A stretch of DNA of 64,000 nucleotides, from the NCBI RefSeq assembly GCF_003958645.1, contig NZ_RXLO01000011.1:1-64000 (forward strand). The letters run 5' to 3'. The first letter of the stretch is position 1, and every line of letters starts with the position of its first letter. This DNA comes from Chitinophaga rhizosphaerae. Lineage in GTDB: Bacteria; Bacteroidota; Bacteroidia; Chitinophagales; Chitinophagaceae. Below are positions 46,091-54,605 of the stretch, in pieces. The notes below the pieces were generated by a model. The model was not told the origin of the DNA, ran no database searches, and was given only the letters and a program-made list of their open reading frames with translations. The position numbers and the translations under genes were made by a program.

Positions 46091-46110
46091 GTACAAAAAT
46101 ATTTTTGTAC
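46091..46110. promoter_or_regulatory. Perfect 20-bp palindrome
   Basis: GTACAAAAATATTTTTGTAC, with the same GTAC(A) half-site element as palindrome 2, whose centre is 39 bases away. It ends 38 bases before the chosen protease start. Confidence 0.6.
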
Positions 46111-46148
46111 AGGCGGTAAGAATGGTGCAAGTGAGGGCTTTATATAGT

Positions 46149-47762
46149 ATGTTTTTGAAGAAAGCGGCCCTGTTGGCCACAACTCTCGGGTGGATGACGG
46201 TCTGTTTACCGGTGGCGGGGCAGGATGGCATTTCCGCCACAACGGCCGTCCAGCAAGCGATCCTTACATCCGGTCGTGCGGTGGTGAAGGTTTTTGCGTT
46301 CGATACGGTGCAGCAGGTGCAAACCGGCGGACCGTTCAGCGCCGTCGTCGTTTCGGCGGATGGGTTCCTGCTGACGGCCGCCCATGCTTCGCGCCCGGGA
46401 CATACCTACCTCGTCACGTTCCCCGGCGGGAAAACCGCAGTGGCTGTAGGGATGGGCCGGATCGATACAGACGAAAAAGAAACGCTGCCAGACATCGCCA
46501 CGATGAAGCTCCTCGCCGCCGGCCCCTGGCCTTTCGCGGAAATGGGCACAGCGGTGGGGAAGGGAGACGCCTGTATGATGCTGGCTTATCCGGAATCCAC
46601 GGGGCTGCCGTTCCCCACGCTGCGTTTCGGGTTCGTCACCGATCCGGCCGACGGGCACGGATTCCTCGTTTCCGGATGCACGATGGAAGTGGGGGATTCC
46701 GGCGGGCCGGTTTTCGATATGAGCGGCAGGGTGATCGGGGTGAATAGTCGCTGCCAGGCGGCGGAAGCCCGCAATCACCACGTTCCTGTAACCGAATACA
46801 GGAAATATTGGTCGTCGCTCACGCGGCAAGCCAATTACCGGCAATACCCGCAACCCGACAGTGGTTGGGATCTGCCCGCTCCCCCTGCTATCGTCCCGCT
46901 GCTTCCGCCTGGTGCGCTGGTGATCCAGGGCGCGGCTTTGCTGGTCAGCAAAGGAAAAACGACGGGGGGAACGGTCTGGCGTTCCTGTAAGCGGGGAACG
47001 TTCATTATCGGGAAGCTTTCTGACCTGGGGGATACGGTTTGGTTGAAAGCCGCCGGTGGAAAGGGAGTGCGTTTGAAAGTAGTTGCACGCAATCCCGGGA
47101 ACGATCTGGTATTACTGTATTCCGGAAAGGATCTTCGCTTGCCGGGTGTGGAAAATCTCTTGCGAAACTTGGAGGAGCCTGCGCCCGGCGGGTTCCTGTT
47201 CGCCGCGCTGCCGGGCGGAAAGCAGAAAAGAGGGATTACCGGCACCGGGACTTTCGACATGCCGCCCCGCCTCGGCAGCGGGTATTTCGGCGCGAAACTG
47301 GTGGACAAAAACACCGCTGTCGCCATTGCATTTCTCGACCCGGAGGGCCCAGCGGCGCGGAGCGGCTTTTTGCCGGACGATCAACTGTTGCGCATCAACG
47401 GTCTTCCATCCACAGGCTTCATCAACGATCTCCAGCATTATCAACCCCATCAAACCATCACCGTTACCTTTCAGCGCGGCGACAGCCTCCTCCGCCAATC
47501 AGTCACCCTCGCGCAGCGCCCCGAAGCGCCGGCCAGCAACCATCCCGCAGAAATGTATGAAGGTGGGAAAAGCGCGCGCAGAGATGGGTTCACCAAAGTG
47601 TGGTTCAGCGACATGCATATCTCATCCACCGAATGCGGTTCACCTGTTTTTGACGATCAGGCCCGGTTCTGCGGGATCGCCATCGCCCGGTACAGCCGCA
47701 CTGCGACCGTGATCCTGCACGCTACGGAGATCGTTCGCTGGATGGGATCGCTGTCGCTTTGA
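46149..47762 (+). CDS. Secreted trypsin-like serine protease with PDZ and a degenerate second protease unit
   Basis: 537 residues from the ATG at 46149, which opens a proper signal peptide (about 1-24); upstream in-frame starts would read through the operator palindromes. Domain 1 (about 30-235) has the full triad: His79 (LLTAAHAS), Asp115 (LPDIATMKL), Ser184 (VGDSGGPVF). A second trypsin-like beta-barrel unit follows (about 255-537) with a PDZ inserted (about 395-440: PEGPAARSGFLPDDQLLRIN). At the position of GDSGGPVF this unit has TECGSPVF with Cys496, and no TAAH-type His, so it is probably non-catalytic. An HtrA-like periplasmic or surface role is plausible. Confidence 0.85.
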   Translation: MFLKKAALLATTLGWMTVCLPVAGQDGISATTAVQQAILTSGRAVVKVFAFDTVQQVQTGGPFSAVVVSADGFLLTAAHASRPGHTYLVTFPGGKTAVAVGMGRIDTDEKETLPDIATMKLLAAGPWPFAEMGTAVGKGDACMMLAYPESTGLPFPTLRFGFVTDPADGHGFLVSGCTMEVGDSGGPVFDMSGRVIGVNSRCQAAEARNHHVPVTEYRKYWSSLTRQANYRQYPQPDSGWDLPAPPAIVPLLPPGALVIQGAALLVSKGKTTGGTVWRSCKRGTFIIGKLSDLGDTVWLKAAGGKGVRLKVVARNPGNDLVLLYSGKDLRLPGVENLLRNLEEPAPGGFLFAALPGGKQKRGITGTGTFDMPPRLGSGYFGAKLVDKNTAVAIAFLDPEGPAARSGFLPDDQLLRINGLPSTGFINDLQHYQPHQTITVTFQRGDSLLRQSVTLAQRPEAPASNHPAEMYEGGKSARRDGFTKVWFSDMHISSTECGSPVFDDQARFCGIAIARYSRTATVILHATEIVRWMGSLSL

Positions 47763-47846
47763 TTTCAAATACTGCGAAGTCGCCGAGATCCTCCGTCTTT
47801 CCATCAAAACCCCGGAGGCCCGGATGGCCATCGCCCAACCTGACCC
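47761..47846 (+). pseudogene. Probable remnant of an ECF sigma factor (region 4)
   Basis: Right after the protease stop, in another frame, the plus strand reads FKYCEVAEILRLSIKTPEAR followed by MAIA. This is the helix-turn-helix of sigma-70 region 4 ('Y.EIAeiL.iSvkTVe.rm..Al..LR'). Nothing of region 2 or the rest of a sigma gene is found nearby, and the frame ends 16 codons later without the expected tail. I read it as a fragment of a lost ECF sigma gene. Confidence 0.45.
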
Positions 47847-47891
47847 CTGTGATGGTATTTCCGGAAGATTACCATTAATTTGTGGCGGATT

Positions 47892-48353
47892 ATGAAATAC
47901 CTCTTTACCACATACAGTTCGTTTTTCTATGCAGCTTTCATCGCGTGCTTAACATACCTGTTGATGGAAGGCGAGAAACTCAATATCGTCGTCGATTATG
48001 AATACTATACCTTAACTACCCGGTCGGGATTGTTGTATGCAGCCATGGTGATGGGGTTGATATGGTTGATTTATATCGGGCAGGATTCTTTTTTGTATTC
48101 GAAAAAGCTCATCTGGCTGCATTTCGGCTGCACATTGCTGGCGGTGTCTGCCACGTGCTGGTATCATTCACAGGGATTTCAAGGGAGATACGTGTCCTTA
48201 AATCAGGGTGGGGCGGCTTCTCGATATGGTGGCGGATCGGGCACACATCAATATTATGTTTTACCTTATAGCTGGCTGCTGGTGCTGCTCTTCATAGCTG
48301 CCCAGGCCGTTTATATCACGCATGTCGTGAAGGGGCGGACCTCCCGCTACTAG
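47892..48353 (+). CDS. Small four-helix membrane protein of unknown function
   Basis: 153 residues from the ATG at 47892. Hydrophobic helices at about 8-26, 45-63, 75-92 and 125-145, with a glycine/serine-rich loop (NQGGAASRYGGGSG) before the last helix. No recognised domain. The gene is convergent with the SDR gene, whose end is 1 base away. Confidence 0.65.
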   Translation: MKYLFTTYSSFFYAAFIACLTYLLMEGEKLNIVVDYEYYTLTTRSGLLYAAMVMGLIWLIYIGQDSFLYSKKLIWLHFGCTLLAVSATCWYHSQGFQGRYVSLNQGGAASRYGGGSGTHQYYVLPYSWLLVLLFIAAQAVYITHVVKGRTSRY

Positions 48354-48354
48354 G

Positions 48355-49080
48355 TTACGGCAATTTCGCCACGAGTTTTTCCGGCGCATATTTCAGGAAC
48401 AGATGGATGAGCTTCCATTTCCATCCCGGTACAATGGTAAAACCGTTCCCGGCATGCACTACCGCTTTCGCGATGAAGGCGGGCTCCATGATGAGGGATT
48501 CCGGCAGGTCGAGGCCGGCGGTCATCTTACTGCGGATGTATCCCGCCACGATCACGTTCACGATCACATTCCGGGGAAACAAATGCTGCCGCAACCCGGC
48601 GAGATATTGGGTGAAAGCCGATTTGGTGCTTCCATATATGAAATTGCTTTTCCTGCCCCTTACGCCCGAGAGCGACGATAACCCCACGATCCGCTCCAGT
48701 CCCCGGTTTTCCACATCCCCGGCAATGATATTCAGGATGGATACGGCGCCGGCATAATGTACCTGCATCATCCGGAAACTCCCGTTAAAATCCACCAAAG
48801 CCTGCTCCTGCGGCACCTGGAACCCCGCGGCATACAATACGATCTGCGGCTTTTCGGGCAGCGACCGGTAAAACGCTTCATGCCCCGCGAAATCCGTAGC
48901 GTCGAAATACAGGACGGTAACGTCAGCCCCTTTCGGTACGGATGTCTGCACAAAGCTTTCCAGCTCCGCGGTACTGCGGGATGCGGCGATGATACGGCAG
49001 CCCCGGTCCGCATACAGCATGATGGCGGCTTTGGCCACATCGGAATTGGCGCCGAGAATAAGAACGGTTTTGGGATGCAT
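48355..49080 (-). CDS. Short-chain dehydrogenase/reductase
   Basis: 241 residues. N-terminal Rossmann motif VLILGANSDVAKAAIMLYAD (an atypical GxxxxxA variant of TGxxxGIG), ASRSTAEL after strand 2, SSLSGVRG and YGSTKSAFTQYLAGLR (Tyr and Lys of the active site). The style, with the tail WKWKLIHLFLKYAPEKLVAKL, recalls DprE2/decaprenyl-ribose-reductase-like SDRs. Substrate unknown. No operon partners. Confidence 0.82.
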   Translation of the reverse strand: MHPKTVLILGANSDVAKAAIMLYADRGCRIIAASRSTAELESFVQTSVPKGADVTVLYFDATDFAGHEAFYRSLPEKPQIVLYAAGFQVPQEQALVDFNGSFRMMQVHYAGAVSILNIIAGDVENRGLERIVGLSSLSGVRGRKSNFIYGSTKSAFTQYLAGLRQHLFPRNVIVNVIVAGYIRSKMTAGLDLPESLIMEPAFIAKAVVHAGNGFTIVPGWKWKLIHLFLKYAPEKLVAKLP

Positions 49081-49120
49081 GCAATCGGTTTGGCCGGTAA
49101 AGGTAATCGTTCGGAACGAA

Positions 49121-49151
49121 AAAAGGTTGCGGACGAACGCCGCAACCTTTT
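49121..49151 (-). terminator. Terminator of the lyase-like gene
   Basis: A perfect 12-bp stem AAAAGGTTGCGG / CCGCAACCTTTT around a 7-base loop. On the minus strand the stem ends in a run of six Ts. It begins 23 bases after the stop of the gene at 49174. Confidence 0.85.
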
Positions 49152-49173
49152 CTGACAGACCGTATGGATCATG

Positions 49174-51351
49174 CTACAACTTCTGGACCTTCCGGGAAAC
49201 GCTTTTACCATGATGCTGCAATAGCAAAATATAAGTGCCCCGCTGCAGGCGGGCGCCGTTCACCGGGTAGGTATGCCTGCCCTGCTGGAGCATACCGTCC
49301 ACCATCACATCTACCGTCCTGCCCTGCATGTCTACCAGCGCCAGGCGCGTTCTGCCGGGCTCCGGAAGGGTAAATGTTACGTTGGCCGTAAGCTGGAAAG
49401 GATTGGGGTAGTGGTTGAGTTCCGTGGTTTCTATCTTCGCTTCTTCCGGTAGTTTTACTGCGGATATCGACTGCAATCCACTACCGGTAAGGACGTCCAC
49501 CTCCGTATAACTGTTCCACGCATTTACGCTGTTACCATGCCCTACGATCCGCACATACCTGGCGGATTGCGGTGTGATGGAAAAGGTTTCTGCGTTCAGG
49601 GACGTGCCGCTGCTACTGAGGTCCGCGGCGGCGGTAGTCCACGACGCGCCGTCTTGCGACAACAGAATATCAAAGGAAGAACTTCTCGCATTCCCGTTGT
49701 AAAACGCGATCGCAACCCCGGATACGGTTTGCGGCGATCCGAGGCAGAACTGTATCCATTGCCCGTCGCCACTGGCCGACCAGCGGGTGTTCAAGTCATT
49801 ATCGAGCACGTTCGCCGGTACGTTGCCATCGTCTCCGCTCGCGGAAACGGGCAGGCACGGGGGGTCCGTGGCTACGTTCACTTTCACTTCCGTATAACTG
49901 TTCCACGCATTCACGCTGTTGCCATGCCCGAGGATGCGCACGTATTTGGCGGTTTGCGCCGTGATGTTAAAGGTTTCCAGCTGGAGGGAAGTGCCGCTGC
50001 TGGAAACATTGGTAGCCGCGTTCGTCCATGTAGTGCCGTTTTGCGACAGCTGGATGTCGAAGCTGGAAGAGCGCACATTCCCGTTATAGAACGCGATCTG
50101 CACGCCGGTCACCGTTTGCGCGGTAGTGAGGCAGAACTGGATCCATTGCCCGTCTCCACTGGCCGACCAGCGGGTATTCAGGTCATTGTCCAGCACGTTC
50201 GCCGGTACGTTCCCGTCGTCTGCGCTGGCCGCCACCGGCACGCAGGAGGGCGCGGCGTTCACGGTGATATTGACGGCCGGTGTGGTCGTTGAGGCGTTGT
50301 CGTTATCGGTCGCTTTCGCGGTGATGGCGTAGCTGCCGGCCGCTACATTGCTCCAGGTGATGCTGTAGGGCGACGAAGCATCTTCGCCGATTTTGGTAGC
50401 ACCCTGGAAAAATTCCACTTTGGAAACGGAGCCGTCGCTATCCGCCGCATTCGCGGAAACGGTGATGCTGGCGGGTGCCGTGAAGGTGGTGTTGGCGGCG
50501 GGCGAAGTGAGGCTCACGGTAGGCGGGGTATTGCTGCCGATGTCGCTTGGACAAAGGTCTGTGGTGCTTTTGGCCACGCAAATGTCAGCGAGGAAAACGG
50601 TTTCGTCGCGGAGGTAGGAGGGGCTGTTAAGACTGCGGTAGAACCCTAATTTCGGGGCGCCGTATCCTGCGCCGTCTTCCCACATGTCGATGTTATTGTT
50701 GGTGTACGACAACAGGGTAACGCCGTCGCTCAGCCGTTTGATGACGAATTGCAGCGTGCCCGCATCGTCGTGTTTGATCCTGACGTATGCTTCCACCCAC
50801 ACGCCGAGGAAGAGATTGAGGTCGGCGCTGGCTTTCACGCCGCCGCTTCCCGGGTGGCCGATTTCCATTTTGTTATTGTAGCGGGGGGTAAGGTGAAGGA
50901 TGGGGGCCCCGCTGCCGTGGCCATTTCCATAAGCTTTGAGCTGCATGATGTGGGTGAAGTTGGGCGATGCCTGGAAATTGGCGTCCAGCTTAAACTTCCA
51001 GCGGTAATGGGAAGTAGAGCCCTTCGTGCCCTGCTGCTGCGATCCATTGCCGCGCAGCTCGATCCGCTGGCGGTCGGTGGCGCCGCAACGGTCGTCGTCG
51101 AGGTCGCGGTGAAGGGTAAATGCGAACACATACTTGCCGAGCGCCGCGTCCATCACTTCCGCGATGTGGCGGACGGCGTGCCCGCAGTCGGGCGATTCTA
51201 CATTGTAGCCTTTTGATTCCAGTAATTCATACGTGTTGCCGGGCCCGTCGGCCACGGCGTTGGATTGGCCGTTGGCAGACCCTGTTCCGAGGAAAAGGGC
51301 AAGGGATAGCAGCCAGGCCGGCCTGCAGCGCGATAAGTAATTGTGGTTCAT
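49174..51351 (-). CDS. T9SS-secreted polysaccharide-lyase-like enzyme with Ig and two F5/8C domains
   Basis: 725 residues from the ATG at 51351, signal peptide about 1-28. Residues about 40-265 form a jelly-roll catalytic-like domain: RQRIELRGN, YRWKFKLDANFQASPNFTHI, KLGFYRSLNS and LADICV. The RIELR and late 'GFYRS' blocks recall PL7- or heparinase-I-type lyases; the exact family is uncertain. Then an Ig-like domain (about 278-365, SVSKVEFFQGATKIGE), two F5/8C (CBM32-like) domains (about 370-500 and 505-640) and a T9SS type A sorting domain (NHYPNPFQ ... VSRKVQKL). It is divergent from the GH5 gene, which has the same accessory modules. Confidence 0.85.
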   Translation of the reverse strand: MNHNYLSRCRPAWLLSLALFLGTGSANGQSNAVADGPGNTYELLESKGYNVESPDCGHAVRHIAEVMDAALGKYVFAFTLHRDLDDDRCGATDRQRIELRGNGSQQQGTKGSTSHYRWKFKLDANFQASPNFTHIMQLKAYGNGHGSGAPILHLTPRYNNKMEIGHPGSGGVKASADLNLFLGVWVEAYVRIKHDDAGTLQFVIKRLSDGVTLLSYTNNNIDMWEDGAGYGAPKLGFYRSLNSPSYLRDETVFLADICVAKSTTDLCPSDIGSNTPPTVSLTSPAANTTFTAPASITVSANAADSDGSVSKVEFFQGATKIGEDASSPYSITWSNVAAGSYAITAKATDNDNASTTTPAVNITVNAAPSCVPVAASADDGNVPANVLDNDLNTRWSASGDGQWIQFCLTTAQTVTGVQIAFYNGNVRSSSFDIQLSQNGTTWTNAATNVSSSGTSLQLETFNITAQTAKYVRILGHGNSVNAWNSYTEVKVNVATDPPCLPVSASGDDGNVPANVLDNDLNTRWSASGDGQWIQFCLGSPQTVSGVAIAFYNGNARSSSFDILLSQDGASWTTAAADLSSSGTSLNAETFSITPQSARYVRIVGHGNSVNAWNSYTEVDVLTGSGLQSISAVKLPEEAKIETTELNHYPNPFQLTANVTFTLPEPGRTRLALVDMQGRTVDVMVDGMLQQGRHTYPVNGARLQRGTYILLLQHHGKSVSRKVQKL

Positions 51352-51721
51352 GGTGCGTAGGGTTTGAGCTTTGGTAAAACAATGATTTTCATACACGTGA
51401 AATATGGAGGCGGATTGGCGGAAATTGGGAGTGCGGGCGGATTACAGTCGGCCGTAACTCGATAAATCCATAACGGGAATTTTTTGTTTTGATGAATTTA
51501 GTTATATTTATGCAAACGATTGCACGAATTAACAAGAAAGTAGAAAAATATCGTGGATAGCGCGCTGCCCGAAAGCCCGGAGTATATTAAGGACACGTTA
51601 TGAACAGCCAAGCCGTTTCCGCGATGCGTATTCCCATTGTTTACATCTGAAATGCAGGGCATGGATCATGCTCCTGGCACTGTATTGCCTTTGCATTATA
51701 TAACCCGACAATAAAACCCGT
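51352..51721. promoter_or_regulatory. Divergent control region of the lyase-like and GH5 genes
   Basis: 370 bases, AT-rich around 51480-51550, no gene recognised. It contains TGCAAACGATTGCA (51511-51524), a near-perfect palindrome (6 of 7 pairs) that looks like a LacI/CcpA-type operator. A second AT-rich patch, ATTATATAACCC, lies just before the GH5 start. No regulator gene is adjacent. Confidence 0.5.
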
Positions 51722-54100
51722 ATGAAAACACATCTAACCAAACTTTATGCGCTGGCCGCCTGGCTTTGCCTGTTCGCCATCCCGGCATCGGCCCAAACAC
51801 CGGTTTCCCAGAATGGCCAGTTGCAGGTCATCGGCCTCAAACTCTGCAATCAATATGGCAACCCCATCCAGCTGCGGGGCATGAGCACGCACGGCATCCA
51901 ATGGTACGGATGGGGGAGCTGCCTCACCGAAGCATCGCTCGACGCGCTGGCGTATGACTGGGGGGCCGACGTGCTGCGGATTTCGCTGTACGTGCAGGAC
52001 GATGGCTACGAAACCGATCCGGCGGGCTTCACCGCCCAGGTGAACCGCCTCATCGAAGAAGCCACCGAGCGCGGGATGTACGCGCTGGTAGACTGGCACC
52101 AGCTCACGCCCGGCGATCCGAACTACAACCTGTCGAGAGCCAAAACCTTTTTCACGGCCATCGCCAATCAGCACAAGAACAAAAACAACATCATCTACGA
52201 CGTCTGCAACGAGCCGAACGGCGTTACCTGGGCAAAGATCAAAACGTATGCAGACCAGATCATCCCCGTGATCCGCGCCATCGATTCGGATGCGGTAGTG
52301 CTCATCGGCACCCATGCATGGGGCTCCATGGGCGTGTCTGACGGGCGTTCGGCGCAGGATATCGTCAGCAATCCGCTCAGCTTCTCCAATATCATGTACA
52401 CGTTCCATTTCTACGCGAAAGACCACCGGGCCGAATACCTCGAAGAACTCGACTGGGCCTCCGACCGCCTGCCGGTATTTGTGACGGAATTCGGTTCACA
52501 GGAAGCCACGGGCGACGGGCCCAACGATTTCACGATGACGCAGCAGTTCATCGATCTCATGCGCAACAAAAAGATCAGCTGGTGCAACTGGAATTATTCC
52601 GACGATTTCCGGAGCGGCGCCGTGTGGATAACGGGTACCTGCTCCGCCGGCCCCTGGACCACCGCCCGCCTGAAACCCGCCGGCGCATGGATCCGCCAGC
52701 GCATGCTGAGCCCGGCAGACGATTTCCCCACCGGCCCCACGAACCCCGCCTGCCAGCCCGTTTCCGCCAGTACAGACGACGGCAACGTACCGGCCAACGT
52801 GCTCGACGGCAACCTGGCCACGCGCTGGTCGGCCAGCGGCAACCCCCAATGGATCCAGTTCTGCCTGGCCGATACCGTAACCGTTACCGGCGTGAAAATC
52901 GCTTTCTACAACGGCAACATCCGCACGTCGAACTTCGACGTCCAGACGTCGCTGAACGGCAGCACCTGGGCCAACGCCATTACGGACCGCAACAGCAGCG
53001 GCACCAGCACCGCCCTCGAAACGTTCACTTTCACCGCGCAATCCGCCAAATACGTGCGGATCGTGGGGCACGGCAACAGCGTAAATGCATGGAACAGTTA
53101 TACCGAAGTGCAGATCATGCAACAAACGAACGTTCCGCCGACCGTGAACCTGACCGCTCCGGCAAATGGCGCTACGTTCACGGCGCCCGCCAGCATCACC
53201 GTTTCCGCGAACGCTGCGGATAGCGATGGCTCCGTTTCGAAAGTGGAATTCTTCCAGGGCGCCACCAAGATCGGGGAATCGCTCTCATCGCCCTACAGCA
53301 TCACCTGGAGCAATGTGGCCGCCGGCAATTACGCCATCACCGCGAAAGCCACCGACAACGGCAATACTTCCACCACATCGGCCGGGGTCAATATCACGGT
53401 GGGCGCCGCGCCCGCCTGTTTGCCGGTAAGCGCGAGCACGGACGACGGCAACGTTCCGGCCAACGTGCTCGACAACGATCTGAACACGCGCTGGTCGGCC
53501 AGTGGAGACGGGCAATGGATCCAGTTCTGCCTCACTACCGCGCAAACGGTGACCGGTGTACAGATCGCATTTTATAACGGGAGCGTGCGCACGTCGAATT
53601 TCGATATCCAGTTGTCGCAGAACGGCACCAGCTGGACGAACGCCGCCACCAATCTCACCAGCAGCGGCACGTCTACCCAGCTGGAAACCTTCTCCATTGC
53701 GCCGCAGTCTGCCAAATACGTGCGGATCGTGGGGCATGGCAACAGCGTGAACGCCTGGAACAGTTATACGGAAGTGAAGATCGTGACCGGCAGCGGGCTC
53801 CAGTCCATCGCAGCGGCCAAACTGCCGGAAGCGGGAGCCACCGCGGAACCGGAGCTCATCGCTTCCCCCAACCCCTTCACGTCGCGGCTGAACGTACAGT
53901 TCGTGCTGCGTAAGCCGGGGCAGGTGCGGCTGATACTTTTCGACATGAACGGGAAACCGGTAACGGTGTTGCAGGAAGGCCAGATGCAGGCCGGAAAGCA
54001 CCATGTTTCCCATGCCTGCGGAGAACTGGCGCCGGCTACGTACATCCTGCAATTGCAGGCCGGTGGCAGATCGCTGTCGAAAAAGGTGCAGAAATTCTGA
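51722..54100 (+). CDS. T9SS-secreted GH5 endoglucanase with Ig and two F5/8C domains
   Basis: 792 residues, signal peptide about 1-24. GH5 barrel about 30-335: LRGMSTHGIQWYG, ADVLRISLYV, ALVDWHQLTPG, acid/base Glu164 in YDVCNEPNG, nucleophile Glu256 in PVFVTEFGS; the look is subfamily 2-like, typical of endo-beta-1,4-glucanases. Then F5/8C (about 345-470), Ig-like (about 475-565), F5/8C (about 570-700) and a T9SS sorting domain (SPNPFTSRLNVQF ... LSKKVQKF). The accessory modules are close relatives of those in the divergent lyase-like protein, so both probably bind the same plant-wall material. Confidence 0.93.
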   Translation: MKTHLTKLYALAAWLCLFAIPASAQTPVSQNGQLQVIGLKLCNQYGNPIQLRGMSTHGIQWYGWGSCLTEASLDALAYDWGADVLRISLYVQDDGYETDPAGFTAQVNRLIEEATERGMYALVDWHQLTPGDPNYNLSRAKTFFTAIANQHKNKNNIIYDVCNEPNGVTWAKIKTYADQIIPVIRAIDSDAVVLIGTHAWGSMGVSDGRSAQDIVSNPLSFSNIMYTFHFYAKDHRAEYLEELDWASDRLPVFVTEFGSQEATGDGPNDFTMTQQFIDLMRNKKISWCNWNYSDDFRSGAVWITGTCSAGPWTTARLKPAGAWIRQRMLSPADDFPTGPTNPACQPVSASTDDGNVPANVLDGNLATRWSASGNPQWIQFCLADTVTVTGVKIAFYNGNIRTSNFDVQTSLNGSTWANAITDRNSSGTSTALETFTFTAQSAKYVRIVGHGNSVNAWNSYTEVQIMQQTNVPPTVNLTAPANGATFTAPASITVSANAADSDGSVSKVEFFQGATKIGESLSSPYSITWSNVAAGNYAITAKATDNGNTSTTSAGVNITVGAAPACLPVSASTDDGNVPANVLDNDLNTRWSASGDGQWIQFCLTTAQTVTGVQIAFYNGSVRTSNFDIQLSQNGTSWTNAATNLTSSGTSTQLETFSIAPQSAKYVRIVGHGNSVNAWNSYTEVKIVTGSGLQSIAAAKLPEAGATAEPELIASPNPFTSRLNVQFVLRKPGQVRLILFDMNGKPVTVLQEGQMQAGKHHVSHACGELAPATYILQLQAGGRSLSKKVQKF

Positions 54101-54124
54101 TCATTTTTCCTGACCTGTAAGATC

Positions 54125-54157
54125 GGGGGGCAGGCCGCAAGGTTTGCTCCCTTTTTT
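54125..54157 (+). terminator. Possible terminator of the GH5 gene
   Basis: GGGGGGCA and TGCTCCC can pair (with one G-T pair) around an internal loop and are followed by TTTTTT. Imperfect but well placed, 25 bases after the GH5 stop. Confidence 0.4.
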
Positions 54158-54605
54158 ATGCCCCGAACTGGCGGAGATGATGATCGTGGTGTTTGTAAGC
54201 GAAAATCCCGATCTGTTCTTCGGTCATCCTGCCGAAGAAATCGTGAACGAATTCCGGATTGGAGAACCGTTCGTACGCCTGCACGCCCTCGATCCAAAGC
54301 TTTTTCTGTTTTTCCACGTCGCCCTCCTCACTGACGGTAAACCTTTTGCCGGCGGGAGTATTTTTGGGCAGGGGCTTGTCGTTCCGGGTGTTGCTTTTCA
54401 GCGCCCATCTGCCGAAAATTTTCCCGAGGAAATCCTGCCGGTAATCTTCGGGTTGCGTGCCCTGGACCCATTCGTCCCAGATCGTGCAGTGTTTGGCCAT
54501 CTGGTATACGTTCATCTTTCCCCAGTTCCGGCGGCTGTTTGGGCCGATTGTCCGGATGCGCCCGATGAGCTCATTGCGGGTGGATGGGTCAAATACTGTT
54601 TTCAT
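54156..54605 (-). CDS. DUF1569 (DinB-like) protein
   Basis: 149 residues. The DUF1569 pattern is clear: GKMNVYQMAKHCTIWDEWV near the start and GIFAYKHHDHHLRQFGA at the end, which supply the histidines of the DinB-type four-helix bundle. Function unknown. Its first 17 bases overlap the end of the VOC gene, so the two are translated together. Confidence 0.87.
   Translation of the reverse strand: MKTVFDPSTRNELIGRIRTIGPNSRRNWGKMNVYQMAKHCTIWDEWVQGTQPEDYRQDFLGKIFGRWALKSNTRNDKPLPKNTPAGKRFTVSEEGDVEKQKKLWIEGVQAYERFSNPEFVHDFFGRMTEEQIGIFAYKHHDHHLRQFGA

Noticed and set aside
46062..46148. Upstream in-frame start for the protease gene
   Set aside because: It would translate through two perfect operator-like palindromes and place a poor N-terminus ahead of a textbook signal peptide at 46149.
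45967..46242. 91-codon minus-strand frame upstream of the ROK fusion
   Set aside because: It covers the palindromic control region and the protease signal peptide on the opposite strand, with no family resemblance.
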